Source: Candidatus Hodarchaeota archaeon
GTDB lineage: Archaea; Asgardarchaeota; Heimdallarchaeia; Hodarchaeales; YT1-039
Assembly (NCBI GenBank): GCA_016840025.1
Contig: JAEOTF010000013.1
Coordinates: forward strand, 1-61,914
Reading direction: 5' to 3'
DNA: 61,914 nucleotides
Shown here: positions 50,523-60,247 of the stretch, in pieces
Numbering within the stretch: the stretch's first letter is position 1
Layout: each line of letters starts with the position of its first letter
Position numbers and translations under genes: made by a program
Notes under the pieces: model-generated
The model's input: the letters and a program-made list of their open reading frames with translations, nothing else
Database searches by the model: none
Told to the model about the DNA's origin: nothing

Positions 50523-51074
50523 ATGTTACAGATATTAAATACTAAACCATCTCAAAAATACGTTAAGTACGGGACCTTGATAGCATTAATTTTTTTTATA
50601 GTATTCTTCCTTCTTATGAGAGTAGTTACTGCCCCTGTTGCAGAAGATTCATCTTATGATATCTTTGATCTGGAGTTTGCTTGGGATTCAGAAACAACTG
50701 ATCAGATTTTAGCAGATTGGGGTCAAGATAATGTTGACAAAATGATCTTAGGCACTTTGCTAGATTTTGGTTTTCTTCTAGCTTATGGAGCCTTACTCGC
50801 TGATTTATCCCTACTCGTTGCTCGAAGTTATGATATACAAGAAAAAGGCAGAACTATAGGTCTTCGCTTTGTTATCCTCAGTTTTGCTGCTGCAGGCTTT
50901 GATGTGATTGAAAACAACTTTTTATTGCAAATACTCTACTCTTATCCCAACTCTTACCCTGATTTCGCTCCTTTTCTAGCTTCTGTCTGTGCTGTCGTAA
51001 AATTTACCTTGGTTATTCTAGCAATTGGTTATATTATTATTGGCTTCCTATTTAAGCGTTTTCGAGGAAAGTAG
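50523..51074 (+). CDS. Polytopic membrane protein of unknown family
   Basis: The 183-residue protein has four spans: YGTLIALIFFIVFFLLM, LLDFGFLLAYGALLADLSLLVA, LRFVILSFAAAGFDVIENNF and VKFTLVILAIGYIIIGFLF. A polar loop (DSSYDIFDLEFAWDSETTDQIL) is exposed between the first two. I prefer ATG 50523, about seven bases after GAGGGG, over the TTG at 50508. No family was recognised. The nearby convergent gene encodes a secreted protein. Confidence 0.55.
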   Translation: MLQILNTKPSQKYVKYGTLIALIFFIVFFLLMRVVTAPVAEDSSYDIFDLEFAWDSETTDQILADWGQDNVDKMILGTLLDFGFLLAYGALLADLSLLVARSYDIQEKGRTIGLRFVILSFAAAGFDVIENNFLLQILYSYPNSYPDFAPFLASVCAVVKFTLVILAIGYIIIGFLFKRFRGK

Positions 51075-51098
51075 TGATTTTAACTTCCTCAGTTGTTC

Positions 51099-51770
51099 TC
51101 AATTATCTCTATATTTTCTTTTAATAATAACTACTGCTATTATTATACAAACTGCGGAAAAAACAAACATCAATGATATTGAATTAAATTCAGCAATAAG
51201 ATCATAACCATATACATTAACTCTGACATGATCCACTTGAAGATCCCCGAAAGGCATAGTCCTATAAACAAATTGAATTTCTATCGAAAAGTTCGCATTT
51301 GCAAAATCATAGCCTCTCCAATTATTTTTACCCCATAAATATTCCCAATGCCCAAACAAATGAGTTTCCCAAGATGTGGTCGCTGTTATAGTAGGTTTAT
51401 CTGGAGCGCTAGCTTGGCGATTATTATACCACAAGCTAATCTCCACATCCATAGCTACGTCAACAGTTGAACGATATTTTGCCTCTACTTGTATCCCGTC
51501 GATATCTGCATCTGCTGGCATATTAAAATCGAAATCATAAAGTCTTATATATTCGTTAATTGTAGTTGTATATCCATACTGCTCATCATTATATGTTAGG
51601 ATATTAATTTCATCGTACCAATATTGTGGATTACTCGTATCCGTAGGATAGTGCCACCCAAGCCAATAAGTAGGAGACCTACCTGAACCATTGATAATAA
51701 GCATGTTCATTAAACCCAAAAGTAGGATTAGAATACTTATTTGTGAAAAAAGCCGATTTTTATTCTTCAT
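51099..51770 (-). CDS. Secreted beta-sandwich protein with C-terminal anchor
   Basis: The protein has a signal peptide (ISILILLLGLMNMLIINGSG), then a beta-rich domain with tryptophans and tyrosines (YWLGWHYPTDTSNPQYWYDEI, DAMDVEISLWYNNR-like and YLWGKNNWRGYDF segments) and a C-terminal span (ISLMFVFSAVCIIIAVVIIKRKYRDN). The tail has EF before the span but no clear PEF signature. It is probably surface exposed. The ATG at 51770 follows GGGGTTAAG. No enzyme motifs are seen. Confidence 0.6.
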   Translation of the reverse strand: MKNKNRLFSQISILILLLGLMNMLIINGSGRSPTYWLGWHYPTDTSNPQYWYDEINILTYNDEQYGYTTTINEYIRLYDFDFNMPADADIDGIQVEAKYRSTVDVAMDVEISLWYNNRQASAPDKPTITATTSWETHLFGHWEYLWGKNNWRGYDFANANFSIEIQFVYRTMPFGDLQVDHVRVNVYGYDLIAEFNSISLMFVFSAVCIIIAVVIIKRKYRDN

Positions 51771-51913
51771 CTTAACCCCAAACTCCAATACCTCTTTTTA
51801 TGGATTTATGAAACCCATTTTCCATTTGCTAGCGAATACGTATATAAAAACTTCTTTCTTCTTTTTCTCGCAACAGAGTTTTCGAATGTTTGCCTAAGAT
51901 AATTTAGGTAGAG

Positions 51914-53140
51914 TTAGTTCATCCTTATTTCCCCGTTTAGTAAGTTATGAAGTAATGTCTCTAAAAGAAAAGTTAACGCTTGTTTTTTATTTAATTCTGC
52001 ATTTATCTTCTTATCTATAGCAGAAAGTATGTTACCAATTTTTCTTTGTTCTTTAATAGGCGGAAATGGGATCTTATTCTCTTTTAGCAGCGAATAGTGT
52101 CTATTATATCCACGACTGGCGATTTTAAGATTCTGAAGTGCATAGTAAAAGAATAATGGTTCATTACTTGCTCTATCTGGTAAAAGTACCTTTGTTCCTT
52201 GAGCACCACACACAAATGGAAAATCTACAAACTTAATCTCCCTTGTATGGTCTCCAAATATAATTACAGGGAGAGGAGATTGCCAAACATCTTCTTCTCG
52301 ATCCCAATACCCCGCAACATCATTCTTGCTCTGGTCTATAATAGGAAAACGACCTTCCTTCTGGTATAAACTTTGTTTTACCGTTTTCATGCTGATTTGT
52401 TTTTTCATAATACATTCTGTAAAGGGACGAATTATCCAATTACCTGGAATAAAACCGATTTCGCTTTCTTTTAGAGCAATATCGCTTGCTTTAATTTGAG
52501 AAACAGCTCCATAAGCAAATAAGTGTTTCATCAAGGATTTTTTGAATAATTTTGTTTCTTGGATGACATCAATGCTCCGATAAATTGCATTCTGAACTGC
52601 AAAGAGGACATTAACAATTTGTTGTTGTTCCTTGAGGGAGGGAAGAGGAATTACTTGAGTTAAAATGTCTCCATCGGTAACAGCAGGATAGCTTGCGCCT
52701 CTTTGACGCCTAGCAACTTGTTGAAGAAAACGACGTGATATAACCGCATAGAATAAATACTGAGGAAGCACCATGGTCGGATTGCATCGAATAACACAAA
52801 ATGCAGTTGAACATATTTGTCCGTCCAAGGATTTTGGAACGAGTGCTATTCGATGTAGAGATGGTCGTACAGTCGCAAACAGAATATCATTCTCTCTTAT
52901 TAACTTTCGAGCACGATTAGGTGCTTGATTACTACTTAGTTCTCTAACAGATTCAATACGATAAGTTTCGTTGGAAACGCTTGAAACATCAATGTATTTG
53001 AATCGCCACTCTGGGATTTTTCGAGGATTCTTCTTTTCTGTTCTTTTTGTGATTTCCTCTAATTTGGAGAGTTTCCATTCAACTGGGATTACACCAATTT
53101 CAGTTTCCTTCAGCACCTGTTTTGAGACTTCATTATTCAC
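51914..53140 (-). CDS. hsdS: Type I restriction-modification specificity subunit (HsdS)
   Basis: The 408-residue protein shows two target-recognition domains separated by a conserved helix: IPVEWKLSKLEEITKRTEKKNPRKI, then PLPSLKEQQQIVNVLFAVQNAI (first), and IPGNWIIRPFTECIMKKQ then FPPIKEQRKIGNILSAIDKKINAEL (second). HsdS decides the DNA site read by the HsdM methylase. It overlaps hsdM by four bases. A GGA/CCA site cannot be predicted. Confidence 0.9.
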   Translation of the reverse strand: MNNEVSKQVLKETEIGVIPVEWKLSKLEEITKRTEKKNPRKIPEWRFKYIDVSSVSNETYRIESVRELSSNQAPNRARKLIRENDILFATVRPSLHRIALVPKSLDGQICSTAFCVIRCNPTMVLPQYLFYAVISRRFLQQVARRQRGASYPAVTDGDILTQVIPLPSLKEQQQIVNVLFAVQNAIYRSIDVIQETKLFKKSLMKHLFAYGAVSQIKASDIALKESEIGFIPGNWIIRPFTECIMKKQISMKTVKQSLYQKEGRFPIIDQSKNDVAGYWDREEDVWQSPLPVIIFGDHTREIKFVDFPFVCGAQGTKVLLPDRASNEPLFFYYALQNLKIASRGYNRHYSLLKENKIPFPPIKEQRKIGNILSAIDKKINAELNKKQALTFLLETLLHNLLNGEIRMN

Positions 53141-54705
53141 AATTCTAGCCCCAGTTGAGTTAGAGTCTCCTTGAGTTCATTTTCCGCTTTAGTACATTCG
53201 TCTTTGGCTTTTTTTAAACGTATTAATGCTTCTTGAGGAGATAAAATTTCGTCTATCTGATCTATTGCCACATATAAAGAGGGACTTAGATTATAGTCAT
53301 ATTTTGCCACTTCTTCTAAACTAATTATTTTACTAAGACCAGTTTTCTCTATCCATTTAGTATATACTTCATGAATTTTCCTAATAGTGTTGTTTTTCAG
53401 GATGTTTTGCGATCTATCTTTGTGAAAAAGTTTAGCTGCGTTGATCATTAGCATATAACCCTTAAATTTCTTCATTTTGTTGACTACTAAAACAATAGCT
53501 GCAGCTGCGGTATTATAGAATAGTTTCTCAGGTAACAAGATTACAGCTTCAACTAAATCCTGTTCTACGAATTTTTTACGGAATTTTCTCTCTCGATGTG
53601 TTCCTTGAGCCCCACTCCCGCGGGAAACCGCTCCAGTGTCGAGAATAATTGCCATCTTGCCATTTTCGTTCAATGAAGCATACATATGTTGAATCCATCC
53701 CCAATCTCCACTGGAAGTAGGCGGGTTACCAAGATAAAAACGTTTATAAGCGTCATTTTCATAAAGTGATTGAGGAAACTTTTGATTCCATGGAGGATTA
53801 GCTGTGACCTTTGTAAATGTTCTTAATGAACCATTTTCCTCCAAGAACATTGGATGGCTCATTGTATCCCCCATCGCGATTTCCAACTCTATATCATGAA
53901 TAAGCGCATTAATTTTTGCCATGGAATATGTTGTTGGATTAATCTCCTGTCCAAAGAGTTTAATGGGTTGAAATGCGGCTTTATCAATTTTATCTTCTTT
54001 AAATCGTTGATGCGCCTTGATTAGCAATCCTCCTGTTCCACATGTCGGATCATAAATCTCTTCTCCTGGTTGGGGATCAAGTATAAAAGCCATCAATGTA
54101 GCGACTTCCATGGGAGTAAAAAATTCTCCTCCGCTTTGTCCTGATCCTTCTGCGAATTTCTTTAATAGAAATTCATAAGCTCGTCCCAAAATGTCGGGAT
54201 CGACATTTTCTAAACCGAGATGATACCTTCCAAGAACATCTATGAGAGATTTAAGCCTCCTTTCACTGATAATTCTTTGACCTGTGGTAGTTACATTAAA
54301 ATCAACAATATCAATAACACCTCGCAGCGGTGGGTTTTCTTGAGCTATCATTCGCAATGCATTCGTTAAGTATTCTCCCAAATTAGTTCGTTGTTTCGAA
54401 ATGGTATCCCATCTTGCTTTTTTAGGTATATAAAATCGTATTGATGCTCTATTTGACTGAAAAAACTCTTCAATGTCTCTTTTATCGATGTGATCTTCAT
54501 TTATTTTTTTAACTTCATCATTAAAGACATCTGAAAGACGTTTCAAGAAAATTAATGGAATAATATACTCTTTGTATTTAGATGAGTCAATTTCTCCTCT
54601 TATAACACATGAAGCCTCCCATAACCAATTCGCTAAAGTTTTCTCAGTTAACTCATTAGAACCGCTTTGGTTTTTGTTGACCTTTCCCGAATCATTAAAC
54701 ACCAT
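53137..54705 (-). CDS. hsdM: Type I DNA adenine methyltransferase (HsdM)
   Basis: The 522-residue protein has the N-terminal HsdM helical domain (ANWLWEASCVIRGEIDSSKYKEYIIPLIFLKRLSDVF), SAM motif I DPTCGTGGLL and the adenine motif NPPWNQKFP. It methylates the N6 position of adenine at the site set by HsdS. It is the first gene of a two-gene operon. No HsdR gene is on either side, so the pair appears to be methylation only in this window. Confidence 0.9.
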   Translation of the reverse strand: MVFNDSGKVNKNQSGSNELTEKTLANWLWEASCVIRGEIDSSKYKEYIIPLIFLKRLSDVFNDEVKKINEDHIDKRDIEEFFQSNRASIRFYIPKKARWDTISKQRTNLGEYLTNALRMIAQENPPLRGVIDIVDFNVTTTGQRIISERRLKSLIDVLGRYHLGLENVDPDILGRAYEFLLKKFAEGSGQSGGEFFTPMEVATLMAFILDPQPGEEIYDPTCGTGGLLIKAHQRFKEDKIDKAAFQPIKLFGQEINPTTYSMAKINALIHDIELEIAMGDTMSHPMFLEENGSLRTFTKVTANPPWNQKFPQSLYENDAYKRFYLGNPPTSSGDWGWIQHMYASLNENGKMAIILDTGAVSRGSGAQGTHRERKFRKKFVEQDLVEAVILLPEKLFYNTAAAAIVLVVNKMKKFKGYMLMINAAKLFHKDRSQNILKNNTIRKIHEVYTKWIEKTGLSKIISLEEVAKYDYNLSPSLYVAIDQIDEILSPQEALIRLKKAKDECTKAENELKETLTQLGLEL

Positions 54706-54789
54706 TTTGAATCTCTAAATCCTTTATTTTTGTCTTTTAACCGATAGTTATATATAAATGGTCTCAATACCTCTTTCTGTCCACAATTT

Positions 54790-56085
54790 TTATTGTTCTA
54801 TGAGTTCTAAAACATTTAGAAGTGTTGAATCACTAATAATCGTTAAGAAAATGAATAATAGCCCTAACAGCCCTATACTTAAGTAATTTTTCTGTTTCTC
54901 CTTTTGATGTTGACTAATTACAAAGATCGCTAATATAACTACACCAATCATTAAATATACTAAATTTGCCATAAGGTTTAGGTTTTTCCAAGTGTCAGAG
55001 AATTTAGCTACTTCACAGGCTTCCTGATGAAAAATTGATCGTTCTCGATGAAAGTAAGGACACACAAGTATTTCCCACCTTTGAGATAGAACTGGATAGG
55101 CTATTGGAAATAACATCAATAAAAGGCGAAGATATTGACGCCCAGGGCCTGTAATTGATATTGGAATAATACTCACCGCAAGGCCCAATATTAAAAGCTC
55201 AATTATATCTACTTCTTTTTCCCGAATCAGCATCATTAATCCCACGCTGAAAATTAGAAAAAAAGACGTTATTCGAATTAATAGAGTTAAATCATCAGAA
55301 AGAACACTCTTTGATATATGATCTTCATAAATCATTAGATAATGAGGGAATACTGCTGTAGGGGCTATTAATAGAAGGGAGACAATTCCTATGATAATTA
55401 AGATGTCTTCTACCTTAGTTTGCATACTTCTTCTTTGCCACTGATTCCAAAAAGGAAGTAACATTAAAACGGGAAAGGAAAACCACTTTATCCCTGTTGT
55501 TACGGCAATGAAGATTAGTCCTATTCGGATTTGTGATCGTACCGCAATAAAATAAACTCCTATAAGAATTAAAAACAAGAAAAGATAAGAAATGGGGCGG
55601 TTTTCTCTCACCAACCACAATGCAGGGAAACTTGTCAAGTATACCCCCCAAGTTATCCTTCGTTTAAGTCTATCATCTAAATAATGACATATAATTAAAT
55701 AACATATTAAAGTCGAACCAATTTCAATTACTCGAAAGTAAAATACAAATAATAATAAGTTATAGCCGCTTAAAAGAACAAATAAGGCAAAAATGAGGAG
55801 GGGAAGAGGTGGATAAGGAGACTGCCAAATATTCTTATGATCATAGAACTGGCCTGTCTTAAGGATTCGTTGACCCGTTTGAAAGTTAATTTCTGCATCC
55901 CAAAATGATGTTCCATGTAAGAATTCCATAATTGGAGCAATCACCCTAGCTAAGAATCCTATAAATATTAGAGAGTTTCCAAGAATAACCTTAATAAAAA
56001 TCGTTCTTTCTTCCTTTTCTAGGGAGTAGAGAGGTAGATGCCTCTTTAATTCAATTTTCTGCCCCAATTTGAATCCCACCATCAT
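54790..56085 (-). CDS. GT87/PIG-M-like polytopic glycosyltransferase
   Basis: The 431-residue protein has about eleven spans and a GT87/DUF2029-like luminal loop: FWDAEINFQTGQRILKTGQFYDHKNIWQSPYPPLPLLIFAL, with Asp/Glu residues typical of polyprenyl-sugar transferases. LVRENRPISYLFLFLILIG and IAVTTGIKWFSFPVLMLLPF are also characteristic. It adds a sugar outside the membrane from a lipid donor; acceptor unknown. Two ATGs (56085, 56082) lie together at the start. Confidence 0.7.
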   Translation of the reverse strand: MMVGFKLGQKIELKRHLPLYSLEKEERTIFIKVILGNSLIFIGFLARVIAPIMEFLHGTSFWDAEINFQTGQRILKTGQFYDHKNIWQSPYPPLPLLIFALFVLLSGYNLLLFVFYFRVIEIGSTLICYLIICHYLDDRLKRRITWGVYLTSFPALWLVRENRPISYLFLFLILIGVYFIAVRSQIRIGLIFIAVTTGIKWFSFPVLMLLPFWNQWQRRSMQTKVEDILIIIGIVSLLLIAPTAVFPHYLMIYEDHISKSVLSDDLTLLIRITSFFLIFSVGLMMLIREKEVDIIELLILGLAVSIIPISITGPGRQYLRLLLMLFPIAYPVLSQRWEILVCPYFHRERSIFHQEACEVAKFSDTWKNLNLMANLVYLMIGVVILAIFVISQHQKEKQKNYLSIGLLGLLFIFLTIISDSTLLNVLELIEQ

Positions 56086-56232
56086 TTATGCCTGCCAATA
56101 GCAGGGAATCAACGAATTAAGTATGCTATTAGTTCTGATAAGATCACTCATGTCTGAGTTTCTTTTCAGTTCCTTACTTTATTACTTCATTGATTATTTG
56201 CAATTGGGCTCAATTATTCAATTTGATTGAAT

Positions 56233-57708
56233 TCAATTCGAAAAAACGAGAGATTTAACGATAACAGGAATAATTTTCCCTTCAATGATTGGTTTGCCAA
56301 TATCTATGAAGTCTCCTTCTTCAACTTTGATCTCATCAATAGATAAAATCCCATCGTGGATTTTAGTTTCTCTCGCCATAACATTACCTACAGAGTTTCC
56401 AATGTCTGTGTCAAAAACCATGAGAACGGGAAGTCCCCTCTGAACAATTGGGAGGATTGCGGCTTCTACACCTCTAACGAAGGTAGTTAATTTGGTATAG
56501 GCTGTGCGTACTGGGTCATTAAATCCTAAAACAAGTGGATCTTCAAGTGTTTCCACTGATGTATCGAATCTCCCTAATGCAGCCTGGATCGCTTCAGCTA
56601 CCTGTTCTTCTGATAAATTCTCTCGGTCGACTCTTGGCACAACTACTGGCAAAGATGAAATTGGAAACATGATATTTTTGCTGAAAAAAATTGTGGATCC
56701 ACTAACACTCAGAGAAAACTGTCCTGCACCAATTACTGTTGCCCGAATTCGATGTCCTGGCTCTACCATAGGTACAGAGAAGTTTTTAGTGTGAGTATCT
56801 GCTATATGTCTACCAAGCCTAGACCCAAGATCTCCATAGTTTTCAGATTTTACTTTATCATAAATAAACTCAGCAACACCCCCTGAATAGGCAATCTCAT
56901 CAATTTCGGTTTTTTGAGTTAGTGGCTCAGTCATCAGCAATTCTTTGGTTAGTGGAGAAAGATCCTGTTGATAGGTTAAAACTTCGAATAAACATTCACC
57001 TAATCGTTGAACAACTGCTTTTTCCGTCTCGGTAGAGAAAAAACTTCCTATTTTGGTGTTAGACAAGTCTAAGGAGTTCAAGACGTGCCTTCCAGCGGGT
57101 TCAATCCGTGTAATTTTTCGATCCTTATCATATACGATTAATCTTCCTCCAACATTAATACACGCTGTTTCAACAACTTCTCCTTCAACTACCAGGGCAA
57201 TATTACTCGTTCCACCCCCGACATCTGTTGTTAGAATGGTATTACTCTTTTTCCTTGACCTATCAACTGCCCCTGAGCCTTTGGCAGAGAAAATGGACTC
57301 TAGATGAGGACCAGCGCTCGCAGCAACAAACCGACCTGCCTCTCCTGATATTAGCTCCACAACTCTTCGAGCGTTCTCCTTTTTGGCAGTCTCTCCGGTT
57401 ATAATCACTGCACCACTGTCTATATTTTTAGGTTGCAAACCATATCGCTCGAATTCTTCCTTAAATATCTCAGAAAGTCGTTTAAAATCGATTTCATCTC
57501 CATTTATTAAAGGAGTAAAGAATATACGTCCCTCATAGAGAATTTCACGCTTTGTCACCTCAAATTTCTCTGTTCGTGAGAGCATATCTTTCTCAAGAGT
57601 AAGTTTAGAGAGTACAAGATGGGACGTAGTAGTTCCAATATCGATACCGACGCTGATTAGTTCTTTATTGACTGTCTCTATATGCAACTTTGCCCAATTC
57701 CGATGCAT
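56233..57708 (-). CDS. eutA: EutA-like ethanolamine ammonia-lyase reactivating factor
   Basis: The 491-residue actin-fold ATPase has the EutA signature: VGIDIGTTTSHLVL (phosphate 1), TTDVGGGTSNIALVVEGEVV (phosphate 2), GAVIITGETAKKENARRVVE, and IAYSGGVAEFIYDKV. EutA reactivates the B12-dependent lyase EutBC after cobalamin inactivation. No eutB or eutC lies in this window, so its target may be elsewhere or a different B12 enzyme. The small ORF upstream on the same strand may be a leader. Confidence 0.85.
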   Translation of the reverse strand: MHRNWAKLHIETVNKELISVGIDIGTTTSHLVLSKLTLEKDMLSRTEKFEVTKREILYEGRIFFTPLINGDEIDFKRLSEIFKEEFERYGLQPKNIDSGAVIITGETAKKENARRVVELISGEAGRFVAASAGPHLESIFSAKGSGAVDRSRKKSNTILTTDVGGGTSNIALVVEGEVVETACINVGGRLIVYDKDRKITRIEPAGRHVLNSLDLSNTKIGSFFSTETEKAVVQRLGECLFEVLTYQQDLSPLTKELLMTEPLTQKTEIDEIAYSGGVAEFIYDKVKSENYGDLGSRLGRHIADTHTKNFSVPMVEPGHRIRATVIGAGQFSLSVSGSTIFFSKNIMFPISSLPVVVPRVDRENLSEEQVAEAIQAALGRFDTSVETLEDPLVLGFNDPVRTAYTKLTTFVRGVEAAILPIVQRGLPVLMVFDTDIGNSVGNVMARETKIHDGILSIDEIKVEEGDFIDIGKPIIEGKIIPVIVKSLVFSN

Positions 57709-57764
57709 TTGATCTTTAATTCTTATCAGAGTTTGTTATATCCACGAGGATAGTTATTACTAGA

Positions 57765-57887
57765 TCACCCGCAATGATGTGTCATTTCATGTCCAGCTAC
57801 ATCAAGCAACATCCAATTTTTGACCTCAACAAGGTGCCAGTCATTCTCTGAAACTTTTAAGCCAACGATTACCTTCCCTTTTTTAAT
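57765..57887 (-). CDS. Possible small ORF with ATT start upstream of eutA
   Basis: After an in-frame TGA (57888-57890), the frame opens with ATT and runs 40 residues: KKGKVIVGLKVSENDWHLVE, then VKNWMLLDVAGHEMTHHCG. The composition looks coding, with two His near the end, and the stop lies 57 bases before eutA on the same strand. No standard start codon lies before residue 25. It could be a real small protein, a remnant, or chance. Confidence 0.3.
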   Translation of the reverse strand: MKKGKVIVGLKVSENDWHLVEVKNWMLLDVAGHEMTHHCG

Positions 57888-57953
57888 TCACTCTCTTTGA
57901 AACAATAATGCAAATATTTAATTAAGAGAGAACGATGCATAAAACAGAGTTTT

Positions 57954-57974
57954 TTCCTCAATTTAGCTGAGGAA
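57954..57974 (+). promoter_or_regulatory. Stem-loop covering the ribosome site of the next gene
   Basis: TTCCTCA (57954-57960) pairs perfectly with TGAGGAA (57968-57974) around a seven-base loop. The GAGG of the second arm (57969-57972) lies eight bases before the TTG start at 57981 and should be its ribosome site, so the hairpin would hide it in the mRNA. Confidence 0.5.
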
Positions 57975-57980
57975 TTTCAC

Positions 57981-59168
57981 TTGTCCTACCCAGAAACTAT
58001 AAAAACATGGTTTATGCGAATTGATCGCAAGACCTTGATCATTTTTGCAGGTGTCCTAGTATTAGAGCTATTACTAGCGATTTTTCTCACACCAAGTTCT
58101 CATTGGGATACTCGTGAGGAAGAACACCGCTCTCGTCACGCTGAAAGTTTGTATAAAGATATTGGCAACTTTTTTTTAGAGAATGAAGGCGATCCCAGTT
58201 ATGTATGGCTACCTGCTTTTCAATTATTAATGGCGGCAATTGGTCGTCTTTACTGGCTTCTTACTTTTGGGCAAAAACCCGCAGACTTCATAATTATTGG
58301 AAGGGGGCTCACAGCTGTATTTACAGCACTCGTGTGCGTCTATACTTTCCAGCTTTCAAAAAGTGTCTTTGGAAACCGGAATAGATTGAATCCTATTGCT
58401 GGAATTCTTCCTTTCTTCAGCGGTTATGCTCTATCGTCAGGATCAATCGCTTTTCCTGATATGCTTATTGTTCTGATGGTAGTTAGTATGGTTTATCATG
58501 CCTTTAGGCGCTTCATCCAACGATCGGAGCATCCAGGTCATCTCATAGTGCTTATTCTTGCAGTTTGTTTGGGAATGATGGGCGCTTATGAAGTTTGGCC
58601 TATGATGGCGGTATTTGTTGCCTTCCTTGCCTATCATGAATATTATTACTATAAAGAACGGTTAAATGAGATAATTGCATTAGCCTGCGTCACGGGATCG
58701 ATTGCAGGGATTTGGACACTGTACAATTTTCAGTTTAGTGGTAGTTTTATCGGTTGGCGGCAGTGGTACTTTGAAAACGGTTATGCACACGATATCCAGT
58801 TCCTTCCCGCCATATCTGTTCTATATGAGCGCATACTCCTTGGAATTGGGTTTACGGCCATTGCAATCTTAATATATCCTCTTGTTTTTCTTAAAGAGCA
58901 TAAAAAAGAGCGTACACCTGTCTATTTCTTTATAATTCTCGTTTCCCTTATTACCTCTGCGTTCTTGATTTTCGTGTCAACTTCTACAGTGACCGGAATC
59001 TGGTATCTCCCTCGTGCTTTTCTCATATTTCTGCCATTTTCTGCTCTTTTTTCGGTACAACTTGCACAACACGAAAATATCTATTTACGCGCCCTAGGTC
59101 TAATGATCATCGTTGGTACAATTCCATTCGCTCTGAATACTTTCTTGAATATTCGCGATTTTCATTAG
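57981..59168 (+). CDS. Polytopic mannosyltransferase-like protein
   Basis: The 395-residue membrane protein has about ten spans and the acidic early loop of polyprenyl-sugar transferases: SHWDTREEEHRSRHAESLYKDIGNFFLENEGDPSYVWLPAFQLLMAAI. The TTG start follows the hidden ribosome site described above. It leads, ten bases after its stop, into a sugar-nucleotide epimerase-like gene, which fits surface glycan synthesis. The exact sugar is unknown. Confidence 0.65.
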   Translation: MSYPETIKTWFMRIDRKTLIIFAGVLVLELLLAIFLTPSSHWDTREEEHRSRHAESLYKDIGNFFLENEGDPSYVWLPAFQLLMAAIGRLYWLLTFGQKPADFIIIGRGLTAVFTALVCVYTFQLSKSVFGNRNRLNPIAGILPFFSGYALSSGSIAFPDMLIVLMVVSMVYHAFRRFIQRSEHPGHLIVLILAVCLGMMGAYEVWPMMAVFVAFLAYHEYYYYKERLNEIIALACVTGSIAGIWTLYNFQFSGSFIGWRQWYFENGYAHDIQFLPAISVLYERILLGIGFTAIAILIYPLVFLKEHKKERTPVYFFIILVSLITSAFLIFVSTSTVTGIWYLPRAFLIFLPFSALFSVQLAQHENIYLRALGLMIIVGTIPFALNTFLNIRDFH

Positions 59169-59192
59169 AGCTGTTTTTTGGGAAATGTACTT

Positions 59193-60200
59193 ATGAATAT
59201 CTTCATTACAGGTGCCACTGGTTTTATTGGCAGTCATATTGTGGATTATATCGCCAAAAATCAAGAAGTCCTTTCTCAAACTACTCTTTTTGTTAGAAAT
59301 CCCGCCAAAGTGGTTAAATATGAACAATTAGGCGCACATATACTCAGTGGAAATGTTAAGGATTATGAATCTATTGTTGAAGCAATGTCTGCTTCTTTAC
59401 CTGATGCTGTTATTCATGGTGCGGCTCTAACCGATGATTGGGCTCCTTTACGTGAATTGAAAAATGTCAATGTATTAGGTACCCAGAATGTCGTCAATGC
59501 TATCAAGAAAGTCGATCCTTCTCCTTTTCTTCTTCATTTATCCTCCTCAGGTGTTTATGGAAGAATCAAAAATCCTGACACGACTTATCTTAGTGAAGAT
59601 ACCCCCACCAACCCCAAAGCTAATTATCAAAAATCGAAAGCAATGGCCGAACGTATTATTCTAGATGAAATCGCTCATGGGACACTTAAAGCAACTATCC
59701 TCCGTCCTCCTAATGTTCTTGGTCCAAGAGACTTTACTCAATTCTATAAAATCTACCAAGCTATTAAGACAGGGAAATTTCCGTTAATTGCGGGTGGAAA
59801 AGCTATTCAGACCTGGGTGGATATTGAAGATCTTATTAAAGCCATTTTTCTAATAATAAAAAAGCAGGATGCTGCTGCGGGTGAGATTTACAATGTAAAA
59901 TCTTTTGAGATTACTGTAAAGGATATTTACGATCAGATAGCCTCAAAGACAAATATCTCACAGCCTGCTAAGTCGTATTCTTTTCGTATTGCTTATCTAA
60001 CGGCTTTCTTTTTCGAGATAGTTGCAAAATTTCGTAGAAAACCTTCAACACTTAACCGATATCGAGTGATAAAGTTTGCTAAGGACAGATGTATTGATGA
60101 TTCGAAAATCCATCGTGAATTGGGGTTTGTTCCCAAGGTTGATGCTGCATTATCTTTTGAGAAGGCTGTTACTTGGCTGAAAAATGAAGGATTAGAGTGA
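59193..60200 (+). CDS. NAD-dependent sugar-nucleotide epimerase/dehydratase (SDR)
   Basis: The 335-residue extended SDR has the NAD site ITGATGFIGSHIVDYI at its N-terminus, DAVIHGAALTDDW, the catalytic SSSGVYG...YQKSKAMAE (Ser/Tyr-x3-Lys), and PPNVLGPRDF. Relatives interconvert nucleotide sugars or reduce sterol-type ketones. ATG 59193 is preferred over TTG 59178, as the protein then opens MNIFITGATG. It is probably co-transcribed with the mannosyltransferase-like gene. Confidence 0.8.
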   Translation: MNIFITGATGFIGSHIVDYIAKNQEVLSQTTLFVRNPAKVVKYEQLGAHILSGNVKDYESIVEAMSASLPDAVIHGAALTDDWAPLRELKNVNVLGTQNVVNAIKKVDPSPFLLHLSSSGVYGRIKNPDTTYLSEDTPTNPKANYQKSKAMAERIILDEIAHGTLKATILRPPNVLGPRDFTQFYKIYQAIKTGKFPLIAGGKAIQTWVDIEDLIKAIFLIIKKQDAAAGEIYNVKSFEITVKDIYDQIASKTNISQPAKSYSFRIAYLTAFFFEIVAKFRRKPSTLNRYRVIKFAKDRCIDDSKIHRELGFVPKVDAALSFEKAVTWLKNEGLE

Positions 60201-60247
60201 ATAATCAAGATCCTCTAATCCACATCTACTCAATTATTATGTTTAAT

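Noticed and set aside
57090..57115. tRNA T-arm-like sequence (GGTTCAATCC)
   Set aside because: It lies inside the eutA coding sequence and no acceptor or anticodon stem can be folded around it.
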